NCBI GenBank assembly: GCA_045534165.1
Contig: JAZSJD010000055.1
Location: 124,001 to 188,000 of the forward strand
From: SIG575 sp045534165
GTDB lineage: Bacteria; Bacillota; Clostridia; Oscillospirales; Acutalibacteraceae
Direction of reading: 5' to 3'
DNA length: 64,000 nt
Below are positions 1 through 8,587 of the stretch, piece by piece; within the stretch, counting starts at the first letter, position 1, and every line of letters begins with the position of its first letter. Both the position numbers and the translations under genes were made by a program. The notes under the pieces are model-generated. The model saw nothing but the letters and a program-made list of their open reading frames with translations. It did no database searches and was not told the DNA's origin.

Positions 1-45
1 AAACAAAGTAACTTGTTTAATTAACACACTATTATATTAACATAT

Positions 46-1017
46 TTATTTTCTTTCTGCAACACTAATATTTTCAGAAAGAAAAGTTTTTATAGCATTA
101 TCGTATTTTTCAGTATCAGTAATACGAAGAAAAGAGTGCCTGCCTTCAGGAAACCAAACAATTTCTTTTTCAGCACTCGGACACATATCAAATAGTATCT
201 GTGCATAGAAAGGTTTAGAATATTTATCCTCTTTACTATGAAGCATTAATAATGGCTTTTTATATTTACCAATTACATCGATAGGTCCAAACTTCATTGA
301 ATGTTTTGTGTACTTTTTCATCCAAAAATCAATACAATGAATTATAGGAAAAATCATTTTTTTTCTTTCAATTAAATGATTCTTCATTGATTCACAAAAA
401 TTAGGAAACATACCTTCTGCAACAATACCTTTTACATATTCAGGGCAATTTTCTGAAGTCAAAGCAAACATACCACCCGCTGCACCAATACAAATAGCAT
501 GGTAGACAATTGAGTTTATTTTATATTTTTCGTGTAAGAATTCAGACCAAACCAATATATCTTTACTTTCTTCAAAACCAATTGTGTTAAATTCTCCGTC
601 ACTTTCTCCATGTGCTCTCGGGTCAATAACAAGGACATTCATGCCAGAATCAAAATACGGACGTGCAAAATAATAACCATAAGTCAAGCTTTCCATTCTG
701 CCTGATAAAATAATTACACAACTGTCATTTCCGAAATCGTAGTATTCTCCATAAAGATTCAATCCATCGTTAACTATATGTACTTCATGCATATTTTTAA
801 TGTTTTCCTCATGCCATTTACAACCGATTTCAAACATTTTAACTTGCAAATCAATCCGATTTACAGGCACTCTACCCCACTCATTCTTATTCGCACGTCT
901 GAGTGTGGCTCTGTAAATGCATCTGCCAACAAACAGAGAAAAAAACAGATGAAAAAACACAAGGAAAATAATTAAAGCAAGCACAATCAGAATAACTGTT
1001 CCAACATCATAATTCAT
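46..1017 (-). CDS. alpha/beta hydrolase, membrane-anchored
   Basis: A 323-residue serine-hydrolase-fold protein with one N-terminal membrane segment (about residues 7-30) and a cytoplasmic or surface-facing hydrolase domain. The nucleophile elbow reads ICIGAAGG, where the usual GxSxG serine is replaced by alanine in a GxAxG-like setting, so the catalytic residue is unclear. A DPRAHGESDG stretch and a late Asp/His region (LHSKEDKYS, EGRHS) fit the fold. The ATG at 1017 is preferred over an upstream TTG because AGGAG lies 12 bases ahead. It is the last gene of the lipid operon, 19 bases after the PlsC-like gene. A lipase or lysophospholipase role is inferred from context only. No clear terminator is visible in bases 1-45. 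Confidence 0.75.
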   Translation of the reverse strand: MNYDVGTVILIVLALIIFLVFFHLFFSLFVGRCIYRATLRRANKNEWGRVPVNRIDLQVKMFEIGCKWHEENIKNMHEVHIVNDGLNLYGEYYDFGNDSCVIILSGRMESLTYGYYFARPYFDSGMNVLVIDPRAHGESDGEFNTIGFEESKDILVWSEFLHEKYKINSIVYHAICIGAAGGMFALTSENCPEYVKGIVAEGMFPNFCESMKNHLIERKKMIFPIIHCIDFWMKKYTKHSMKFGPIDVIGKYKKPLLMLHSKEDKYSKPFYAQILFDMCPSAEKEIVWFPEGRHSFLRITDTEKYDNAIKTFLSENISVAERK

Positions 1018-1036
1018 ATGTAAATATTTCTCCTGA

Positions 1037-1669
1037 CTATTTATCAATACGACTTTCTAATTCTTCTTTTAAAGAAAGAACTTTGTTTCGTACAATTTCA
1101 TTTAATTTTATAATATCTTCTTTTGATAAAGTTTCTGAATCACAGTAATCAGACAAATAAATCTTTTTACCAACAAGAATATGAGCCTTTTTAGACCAAC
1201 CATAATTGCCATCTGTCACTATTGGCACTATAGGTGCTTTAGCACGGTGAGCAATTATAAGATAACTCGGCTTAAAATCATGGATTTTGCCATCAGTAGT
1301 GTTACGGGCTTCAGGGAAAATCTGGACAAGTTTCCCCTTTTTTATAAGTCTGACACTTTCATCAACAAAGCTCATATCCCTGGAAATTCTGTTTGCCTGA
1401 ATTCCGCCAAAAAAGCTCATTCCGAATGTAATCCATTTATTCCTGAAAGCATATTCTGAAGCCACAACATATAATTTTCTGGGCATCATATAAAACATAT
1501 TAACAAAAAAATCTAACAGATTATAGTGATTGGTAATTATAAGTGCACCACCATCAATTCGTTTTGATTGTGACGTCTCATCTTCATAAAAAACTTTTGT
1601 TTTAAAAAACACTTTAAATACCGGATAAGCACCTAAAACTCCGAACCAGCGGAAAATTTCACGAATCAT
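1037..1669 (-). CDS. PlsC-like 1-acyl-glycerol-phosphate acyltransferase
   Basis: A 210-residue protein of the LPLAT/PlsC family, which transfers acyl groups from acyl-ACP or acyl-CoA to lysolipids at the inner membrane. The catalytic HX4D motif is present (NHYNLLD, residues 47-53). The glycerol-phosphate-binding block normally read as FPEGTR is FPEARN (residues 118-123), a departure that may signal another acceptor. The length is slightly short for the family (about 240). The start overlaps the stop of the acyl-activating gene by 4 bases, so translation is probably coupled. The gene partner suggests it uses acyl chains delivered by that enzyme's carrier domain. Confidence 0.85.
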   Translation of the reverse strand: MIREIFRWFGVLGAYPVFKVFFKTKVFYEDETSQSKRIDGGALIITNHYNLLDFFVNMFYMMPRKLYVVASEYAFRNKWITFGMSFFGGIQANRISRDMSFVDESVRLIKKGKLVQIFPEARNTTDGKIHDFKPSYLIIAHRAKAPIVPIVTDGNYGWSKKAHILVGKKIYLSDYCDSETLSKEDIIKLNEIVRNKVLSLKEELESRIDK

Positions 1670-3594
1670 ATTGTTATTTGCTCCTCAATTGCTCGTGCCA
1701 AATCATTTATTGTAAAGCACGTACCATCTTTAACATAATCAAATTTAATATCAAACTTTCCTTCAATTTCGCTTACTATTGAAAAATATTCAAAACTTGT
1801 GCCACCCAAATCATCAATCAAATGAGAATTATCTGCAATTTTATCTGCAGAAATATTGAGTGTTTCTGCAAAGATTGCACGTAAAGCATTCTTCAATTTT
1901 GTATTATCGGTGTTTCGGCTTGTTTCTGAATATTCTGACATAACTGTCAGTTTTACATTTCCGGAAGTAATTCTGTTTCTTAGTTTTTTTCTGCTTACCT
2001 TAATATCACCATCTGCAATTAAGCTGTCTGTTGTGAGATATACTTCCTTAATTCTGTAAGTTACAGGCAAGGAAGATACACATTCGCTGATTTTATCAAC
2101 TAAAATTTTAATGGTTTCGTTTGGTAAAAAATCATTAACCTGAACAACTAAAATCAGATTCTCATTCTTTTCATCACCTAAAACAGAATATTTTTTAACA
2201 AACGATAAATCAAGAGCTTCCTCAACCAACTGCGGATTAAGGTTTTCTCCATTTGAACTGATAACCAAATCTGACATTCTGCCTTTTATATAATATTTTC
2301 CATCTTCATCAATATCAATGATATCACCGGTATCAAACCAATCGGTTATTTCAAGCAGTTCTCCATTAATAATCATTTTTTTACAAACTGATGAACCTTT
2401 GACAAGAAGTGTCTGATTTTCCGAAACTTTAAATTCAACAGAATTGAAAGGCTTGCCTATCGATGGCACAATTCTGTCTTTGGGTTTCTTTGATAAATCA
2501 ACAGTTGAAATGCCCAGTTCGCTCATACCATATCCATTGAAAATCTGATAACCTAATGCATTAAAAAATTTCAATGTTGATTCATTAATGTAACTGCCAC
2601 CGGTAATACAGAAATTAACACTGTTACCAAAAACAGATTCACGTATTTTTTTAAATATAGCTGATGCTACTTTTACACCAAATGCCGGTGAAATATTTTG
2701 CAAAGCTAAAGATAAATCTGAATATTTTTCAAATTTATTTTTTTGTTTTTCACCTGACTTACTGATTTCAGCTAATACATTTTTTTCAATTGTATTCCAG
2801 AAAAGCGGGACAGCAAATATATGAGTTATTCCGTGTAATCTTATAGTATTTAAAACAGTTTTTGAAGCCAGATTATGGGGAAAAACCATAATTGCACGAA
2901 AAAATGCAAACCATAAATACGTTGCTTCAAAACCAAATATATGATACAGAGGTAAAATTGACAATATTTTAATTTTACCATTATATGTCTTTTTAAAAGA
3001 AGGATTTCTCTCAATTAACTGATCACTATTCAAAATCTGTTCTGACATTTCTTTACCTGTGTAAATACAGATTTTTTGATTTAATGTTGTACCACTTGTT
3101 GAAAGTGCCATCTCATCTTCAAATGGTAAATTAAATTTATCGGAAGATGTTTCAGTTGCAATAAGATCATTATATATCAATTGATTCCTGCCATAATTTT
3201 CTGTTTGATTATAAGATATAACATGTTTAACATTCAACGTATCAAGAATCGATTTTGTAAATTCAGCAGGCTGGCTTAAATTAACAAGATAAGGTTTATT
3301 ACCACTTTTTAATATCGACCAGAATAAAATTATCCACTCTACTCTATTTTCACAAGAAAGTGCAATAAATTCACCGGTACTTCCTGTCTTCCTGTAAATA
3401 GCGTTTGACAATATGTTAATATTTTTTCTTGCCGTTTCATATGAATATTCAACAATTTCAAAGTCATCAGATGTTTCTGCCATAATACCATCCTGATTGA
3501 AAATGATATTATAGATATCTTCAAAAGTACGATTACTCTTCTCTAAATCTGAGCAATTAGCTTTTACGATATTTTCAACACTTTGCATTTTCAT
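1666..3594 (-). CDS. acyl-AMP ligase fused to an acyl carrier domain
   Basis: A 642-residue adenylate-forming enzyme (ANL superfamily) with a C-terminal phosphopantetheine carrier domain. The P-loop STSGTT, the GYGMSELG core motif, the FDTGD hinge motif and a late catalytic lysine region (IKVSRKK) are all present, so the ligase should be active. The last roughly 80 residues hold an LGGTS motif whose serine is the expected phosphopantetheine site. The predicted reaction is carboxylic (fatty) acid plus ATP to acyl-AMP, then acyl-thioester on its own arm. The ATG at 3594 is chosen because GGAGG sits at 3601-3605; an upstream in-frame start would include that site. Lying between a transporter and a PlsC-like acyltransferase, it resembles the ligase half of Aas. 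The true substrate is unknown. Confidence 0.85.
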   Translation of the reverse strand: MKMQSVENIVKANCSDLEKSNRTFEDIYNIIFNQDGIMAETSDDFEIVEYSYETARKNINILSNAIYRKTGSTGEFIALSCENRVEWIILFWSILKSGNKPYLVNLSQPAEFTKSILDTLNVKHVISYNQTENYGRNQLIYNDLIATETSSDKFNLPFEDEMALSTSGTTLNQKICIYTGKEMSEQILNSDQLIERNPSFKKTYNGKIKILSILPLYHIFGFEATYLWFAFFRAIMVFPHNLASKTVLNTIRLHGITHIFAVPLFWNTIEKNVLAEISKSGEKQKNKFEKYSDLSLALQNISPAFGVKVASAIFKKIRESVFGNSVNFCITGGSYINESTLKFFNALGYQIFNGYGMSELGISTVDLSKKPKDRIVPSIGKPFNSVEFKVSENQTLLVKGSSVCKKMIINGELLEITDWFDTGDIIDIDEDGKYYIKGRMSDLVISSNGENLNPQLVEEALDLSFVKKYSVLGDEKNENLILVVQVNDFLPNETIKILVDKISECVSSLPVTYRIKEVYLTTDSLIADGDIKVSRKKLRNRITSGNVKLTVMSEYSETSRNTDNTKLKNALRAIFAETLNISADKIADNSHLIDDLGGTSFEYFSIVSEIEGKFDIKFDYVKDGTCFTINDLARAIEEQITI

Positions 3595-3610
3595 CTGACA
3601 CCTCCGTAAT

Positions 3611-4954
3611 TTATTTTTTTCTTTCAGAAGCAATTTTACCGATTCGTTTAACAGATCCGGGCAGGAAAAACGATATTAAAAATGCAGCCATACAGGTAAC
3701 TGCCACTATTAATGGAATATATGTAATATATTGACCATCGTTTTTGTCTTTCAGAAATGTTAAAATAATACCTGAACCTATTCCGGCTGATGCCCCTTCA
3801 AACAATCCTTGCACAGCAAAAAACATCGCTGAAGAATGCTTCTGATCTTTTCCTTTAAAAGATGCAATATGAGAAGGTACACTGTAAGTGACTGAGAAAA
3901 ATGCACCAATCGAAAAAGATACAATAACACCACAAGCCATGGCAAAAGGCAATAAGATATTTTGGGGAATTTTATTACAAAACAGCATAAGTATCATTGC
4001 AATTGAAAAGATTCCTAAAGCGTATTTATAAGAAACACCCAAACCAAATTTCTTTGTGATTTTGTTATATAAAAGAATTGTAAAAGGTACAGGCACAAAA
4101 CATGAACCCATAACAAAAGTCATATTCAATCCTGTTGTTGAAAAATATTCATTAATACCACTCAGAAACAGCTGCAACCCAACATTCATAGTGCACAACA
4201 CACACAGCCATAAAATAAACTCTTTTGATTTAAATGCAAAAGATATTGATTCAATTAAGGACGGACCTTTTGCGGCTTTAGAACTGTTTGTTTTTATATC
4301 TGTTCTTTTCTCTTTGATTAAGAACAAAGGAATAAGCATTGTGAGTGATAAAGGTAAGAAAATAAGTGCTACTACTCTGATATTTAAATTTACCGAATTT
4401 ACAAAAACAGGAATAAGAGCAAAGCCCAATGCAAAATAAACAACATCACAAATTGATTTAACATTTGAAATCAATGCAATATCCTTTTCCTCCTGAACAA
4501 TCTCTGCAAATGTGGCATAGTAGGTAAGCATAGTTAATGTATAGCTACCGTAAAAAATTGTAAGCAGAACTGCAAACCAAATTGTGTTAAGAATAGTCGG
4601 TCCGTTATTCAAAGGAAAAAGAAAAAGCAGATATGCAATAATCATAGGCACAAAACCAATTACAATAGATGGTCTTCTTCTTCCCCATTTGGTTTTAAGA
4701 TTATCTGTAAAATGAGATAAAGGTATATCAATAATACCATCAAATATTTTTGCAACCAACACAAGAATGCCCCAGATTCCTGCGATAACAAGATCTTTAT
4801 TTCCATATGTCATAAAACCTATATCTTCTTTTGTGAAGCCACCAACTATTATGGCACTACACAAATAAGTACCCATAACAATATTGAGCATATTTACACC
4901 TAATCCGGCGCAACCATATAAAATCAATTTCCATTTTTTATCAAGCTTATTCAT
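3611..4954 (-). CDS. GPH/MelB-type MFS transporter
   Basis: About 447 residues with 12 predicted membrane segments. The first cytoplasmic loop carries the GPH-family pattern: an Asp-rich membrane helix (KIFDGIIDIPL) followed by the basic KWGRRRP loop. This family (glycoside-pentoside-hexuronide cation symporters, prototype MelB) also contains the animal lysophosphatidylcholine carrier MFSD2A. It lies 20 bases after fakA and 16 bases before the acyl-ligase gene, inside a lipid operon, with no sugar-using gene in the operon. Lysolipid or another amphiphilic substrate is therefore an inference worth considering; a sugar symporter remains possible. The ATG at 4954 is chosen over a TTG two codons upstream. 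Confidence 0.85.
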   Translation of the reverse strand: MNKLDKKWKLILYGCAGLGVNMLNIVMGTYLCSAIIVGGFTKEDIGFMTYGNKDLVIAGIWGILVLVAKIFDGIIDIPLSHFTDNLKTKWGRRRPSIVIGFVPMIIAYLLFLFPLNNGPTILNTIWFAVLLTIFYGSYTLTMLTYYATFAEIVQEEKDIALISNVKSICDVVYFALGFALIPVFVNSVNLNIRVVALIFLPLSLTMLIPLFLIKEKRTDIKTNSSKAAKGPSLIESISFAFKSKEFILWLCVLCTMNVGLQLFLSGINEYFSTTGLNMTFVMGSCFVPVPFTILLYNKITKKFGLGVSYKYALGIFSIAMILMLFCNKIPQNILLPFAMACGVIVSFSIGAFFSVTYSVPSHIASFKGKDQKHSSAMFFAVQGLFEGASAGIGSGIILTFLKDKNDGQYITYIPLIVAVTCMAAFLISFFLPGSVKRIGKIASERKK

Positions 4955-4974
4955 AATCAATCCAACTCTACAAA

Positions 4975-6600
4975 TTATTCAAATGATATTATTAAATCAC
5001 AAGCAAGTTTTTCAGTAGAAACAGAAAAAACATCTACACATATACCATGCTCTTCAATTGAATCTATAATATTTTCAATTTGTTTTTGCGAAAAATTTTC
5101 CGTATGGAAAATCGTTATAATATCTTTATTATATTTCTTTAACGTTTTTTCAATAGTTTTAATAACAGTGTCATCAATGTTTCTGCCTATTGTAATGATT
5201 TCTCTGCCTGAAAAAGCATAAAACTCATTTTCAGATATATTTTTTCCTGCATAACATATTGATTTATTCCTGTGAGCAACAGAAATAATATACATCTGAT
5301 TTATCGTTTCAGTTATTTCATCTACAACTAATTCAACATTTTTTTCATCAAAATCAATAATCGGAAGTGATGAATAACACTCCGCAATACCACGGCTGTT
5401 GATAACCGTAACAGCAGCTTTTTTATATATGTTCTTTGCCTGAATTGCCGTAAGTATGGAGTCAGAACTATTGGGAAAAACAAGAATTTTATCCGTCGAC
5501 ACATTTTCAAAAGCATCTATATAATCTTTAGTTGTAACTGTATCTTCACTGTAAATTACAACATCGGCACCCATATCGATAAACAATTTTTGCAATGAAT
5601 GGTCATATGCCACTGCTACAACAGAAAACTCACTGTCAGATTTCTGTGTTGAACATAAAATATTCTTTACGGTTTCTGTATGTTGAACTGTCATATTCTC
5701 AATTTTCAAAGATAAAAACTCGCCATATTTATGACAAAAAGCAAAAATCTCTTCCGGAAAATTAGTATGAATATGAACTCTGACTTTATCTCCTTCAAAA
5801 GAGGTAACAACAGAATCGCCAAGTTCATTAAGCTCTTTTTTGAAGTTTTCATAGTTAAAAACTTCTTTTGAATTTAATAATTGAAGAAGTAATTCTGTAC
5901 AATAACCATAATCAAAAACTGAATTCATATTGAAAGCAGAATAATCAACTTGCTTTTCTTGTTCTTCGATTTCTATAACCTCGATTTTTTCTCCATCCAG
6001 ATATTTTTTCATACCTTCAAAAAGATAAACAATACCTGCACCACCGCTATCAACAACACCTGCTGCTTTTAATTCAGGAAGCAAATCCGGTGTTTTTTCA
6101 AGTGAAGTTTTTGCGCTCTTAATAAACAAATCAATAACATCATCTATTGAATTATCTTTTGTAATTTTGCTTTTAACAACGTCTGTTGCATCTTTAACCA
6201 CAGTAAGTATTGTACCTTCTACAGGATTAGCAACAGCATTATATGCGCTTCTGGTACCATTTTCAAGACCTTTGATAAACAACAAAGCATCCGCTTCTTC
6301 AACACCGAAAAATGATTCGGACAATCCCTTTAAAAACTGAGAAACAATAACACCTGAATTTCCCCTGGCTGCAAATACAATTGAACTAGCAAACCTTTTA
6401 GCAACAACTGATAAACTATCCTGCGTTTCTTCAACAGAAAATAAACCTTTTTTTATGGTGGTTACCATATTCGTTCCTGTGTCACCATCAGGCACAGGAA
6501 ATACATTCAATTGATTTACGGTTTTGCAATGTTTATTTAAATTACGAACACCGTAATCAATCATATCCCTGTAATTAATTCCGTTAATACTATCCAACAT
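4975..6600 (-). CDS. fakA: fatty acid kinase subunit FakA (DhaL domain)
   Basis: A 541-residue protein of the YloV/FakA family. The N-terminal DhaL kinase domain shows the signature VFPVPDGDTGTNM (about residues 33-45), whose aspartates bind magnesium-ATP, followed by the middle linker and a C-terminal DegV-like half. FakA phosphorylates fatty acids held by FakB, giving acyl-phosphate for PlsX/PlsY phospholipid synthesis. A degV/fakB gene is directly upstream (29 bases), so kinase and carrier are co-transcribed. The start at 6600 is preferred to GTG/ATG codons at 6609/6606 because AGGTG lies at a better distance from it. Length matches the family (about 550). Confidence 0.92.
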   Translation of the reverse strand: MLDSINGINYRDMIDYGVRNLNKHCKTVNQLNVFPVPDGDTGTNMVTTIKKGLFSVEETQDSLSVVAKRFASSIVFAARGNSGVIVSQFLKGLSESFFGVEEADALLFIKGLENGTRSAYNAVANPVEGTILTVVKDATDVVKSKITKDNSIDDVIDLFIKSAKTSLEKTPDLLPELKAAGVVDSGGAGIVYLFEGMKKYLDGEKIEVIEIEEQEKQVDYSAFNMNSVFDYGYCTELLLQLLNSKEVFNYENFKKELNELGDSVVTSFEGDKVRVHIHTNFPEEIFAFCHKYGEFLSLKIENMTVQHTETVKNILCSTQKSDSEFSVVAVAYDHSLQKLFIDMGADVVIYSEDTVTTKDYIDAFENVSTDKILVFPNSSDSILTAIQAKNIYKKAAVTVINSRGIAECYSSLPIIDFDEKNVELVVDEITETINQMYIISVAHRNKSICYAGKNISENEFYAFSGREIITIGRNIDDTVIKTIEKTLKKYNKDIITIFHTENFSQKQIENIIDSIEEHGICVDVFSVSTEKLACDLIISFE

Positions 6601-6629
6601 AAACATCACCTAATAAGGACTATAATAAA

Positions 6630-7562
6630 TTATTTTTCAAGAAGTTTATTTATTACATCCTTTTCCGTTTCAAGATCCTGAGAAATTTCATCACCTAAAA
6701 AATAAACGCCAACCATACCCGGACCAATGTTTGTTCCGCATCCGCAGAAAACGTCTGAAATAAAAACTTTCTTAGGATTAATTGTTTTCTCAATCAAAGA
6801 CTTTAACGTTTCTGCATAAGTCTGTCTGTTACTATGTGAAATCACTATATACTGATTTTCAACATCAACTGCCATCTTCTCAATATAGCGGGTTGTTATA
6901 TCAAGCGCTTTATTTATACCCTTTACCTTTGCAAGAACAGTAACATATCCGTCACGATTGCAATCACCCATAGGTTTTACACCAGCAAAGCTACCCATAA
7001 TTGCTTTACCCATAGAAATTCTGCCTCTTCTTGCAACAAAAATCAAATCATCAATCGGACCCATCTGATGTACTTTGTTCTTATTTTCTTCAAGCCATTT
7101 TATGATTTCATCAAAAGACTTACCTTCGTTTTTCATAACATATGCATATATAAGAAGTAATCCGAAAGCACCGGACATTTTAAAGCTATCAAAACAATAT
7201 ATGTTACATTCAGGTATTTCTTTCTGCACTCTCTCTGCCGCTTTGCATGCTACATCATAAGTTGAACTTATTTTTGATGAAATAGACATGCTTAATATAT
7301 CATATCCTTCTTCTGCATATTTCTTAAATGCTAAATAATATTCTTCAGGAGTTGGCGGTGCTGTAGACACCTGAATTTTTTTATTTGATAATGTTTTATA
7401 AAACTCTTCGCGTTCAATATTATTCCAATCAAGTGTAGTCTGAAAATCTCTTCCATCACTGAAATGTATGTAGCCTTTTAAATAATCATCAATTTTAAAT
7501 TCACGCCTGATATCCTCTGATAAATCACAAGTAATATCCGCAAGAATAACAAATTTTTTCAT
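6630..7562 (-). CDS. fakB: DegV family fatty-acid-binding protein (FakB)
   Basis: A 310-residue DegV/EDD-fold protein that binds a single fatty acid and presents it to FakA. The N-terminal LADITCDLS strand-loop, the STAPPTPEEY segment and the C-terminal CGTNIGPGMVG loop are typical family features. It is the first gene of the operon that continues with fakA, and it has a strong promoter about 80 bases upstream plus an AGGAG site 10 bases before the ATG. FakB paralogues differ in chain preference (saturated, unsaturated, branched), which cannot be read from sequence here. It lacks a signal peptide, consistent with a cytoplasmic carrier. Confidence 0.9.
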   Translation of the reverse strand: MKKFVILADITCDLSEDIRREFKIDDYLKGYIHFSDGRDFQTTLDWNNIEREEFYKTLSNKKIQVSTAPPTPEEYYLAFKKYAEEGYDILSMSISSKISSTYDVACKAAERVQKEIPECNIYCFDSFKMSGAFGLLLIYAYVMKNEGKSFDEIIKWLEENKNKVHQMGPIDDLIFVARRGRISMGKAIMGSFAGVKPMGDCNRDGYVTVLAKVKGINKALDITTRYIEKMAVDVENQYIVISHSNRQTYAETLKSLIEKTINPKKVFISDVFCGCGTNIGPGMVGVYFLGDEISQDLETEKDVINKLLEK

Positions 7563-7643
7563 AATTCAGACTCCTTTTACTATTTTAAATTCAGCTAATT
7601 ATATGAAAAATAATCAAATTTTAAACATTTATAATTAACGATA

Positions 7644-7672
7644 ATTATATCATAATCCAAAGTTAAAAGCAA
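7644..7672 (-). promoter_or_regulatory. promoter of the lipid operon
   Basis: On the minus strand, TTGCTT (7667-7672), a 17-base spacer and TATAAT (7644-7649) preceded by TG one base upstream (extended -10). Transcription would begin near 7637, leaving a leader of about 75 bases before fakB. The leader contains an AATTTGATTAT element (7610-7620). Confidence 0.8.
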
Positions 7673-7704
7673 CCCCGAAATCGACATTTTCCAATTGTAA
7701 AATC

Positions 7705-7739
7705 AACAAAAACAAGGCTTTCCGCATAAGCAGAAAGCC
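7705..7739 (-). terminator. intrinsic terminator after the ttcA-like gene
   Basis: A 10-bp stem with a 4-base loop (arms 7716-7725 and 7730-7739, one G-U pair on the minus strand) is followed on the minus strand by TTGTTTTTG. It lies just after the stop codon of the PP-loop ATPase gene and separates that operon from fakB. Confidence 0.85.
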
Positions 7740-7744
7740 CGGTT

Positions 7745-8587
7745 TTATTCTTCAAATCTTTCTAAAAAAGAATGATATTCGTCATAAACTTTAAACTCAA
7801 CCAATGTATCAACATTCACATTATGTATTGAGCGGAAAATATTATGTTCAATGTTGGGATTGACTTTTTTCAGCTGTTTTATCAGATCTTTTATTTCCTG
7901 TCGTTTTGAAAGCCCTTCCTTGTTATCATTGGATTTATAGTTTTCTGTAAATCGACATGCGCATCTTATAAACTCCAGATTATTATACTTAGACCAAGCT
8001 ATAATAGCATCTTCATTTATACAATATAAAGGTCTGATAAGCTCCATCCCTTCAAAATTTGTACTTTTAAGACGCGGTAACATACCTTGGATTTGTGAAC
8101 CATAAAACATTCCCATAACCGTTGTTTCTATAACATCGCTCATATGATGACCTAAAGCGATTTTATTACACCCCAATTCCTTTGCACGGGCATACAAATG
8201 GCCCCTTCTCATCCTTGCACACAAATAACAGGGTGATTGCTCGATATTAACAACAACATTAAAAATATCAGAGTTAAAAATATCAATCGGTATATTCAGA
8301 ATTTTCGCATTTTCTTCTATTCTTTCCCTGTTTTCAGCATTATATCCGGGATCCATAACTATATACTGAAGTTCAAAAGGCACCTCACTAAAACGCTGTA
8401 ACATACGCATCAAAACAGCAAGAATCATTGAATCTTTTCCGCCGGATATACAGACAGCTATCCTGTCTCCCTCCTGAATCAGATTGTACTTTTTTACTGC
8501 TTCTACAAAAGGATTCCAGATGGTTTTTCTATATGTTTTAGAAATACTGCGTTCTGCAATCTGATATCTTTCCAATTCTCTTTTCAT
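7745..8587 (-). CDS. TtcA-like PP-loop tRNA-cytidine thiolase
   Basis: About 280 residues of the TtcA/TilS PP-loop ATPase family. The SGGKDS pyrophosphate loop near residue 50, a CYLC pair near residue 130 and a later CAC site (CRFTENYK context) match the TtcA layout, in which cysteines hold an iron-sulfur cluster used to make 2-thiocytidine at tRNA position 32. ATG at 8587 shares one base with the stop of tcdA, so translation is coupled. It closes the operon before the terminator at 7705-7739. Substrate assignment within the TtcA/Ncs6 group is not certain from sequence alone. Confidence 0.82.
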   Translation of the reverse strand: MKRELERYQIAERSISKTYRKTIWNPFVEAVKKYNLIQEGDRIAVCISGGKDSMILAVLMRMLQRFSEVPFELQYIVMDPGYNAENRERIEENAKILNIPIDIFNSDIFNVVVNIEQSPCYLCARMRRGHLYARAKELGCNKIALGHHMSDVIETTVMGMFYGSQIQGMLPRLKSTNFEGMELIRPLYCINEDAIIAWSKYNNLEFIRCACRFTENYKSNDNKEGLSKRQEIKDLIKQLKKVNPNIEHNIFRSIHNVNVDTLVEFKVYDEYHSFLERFEE

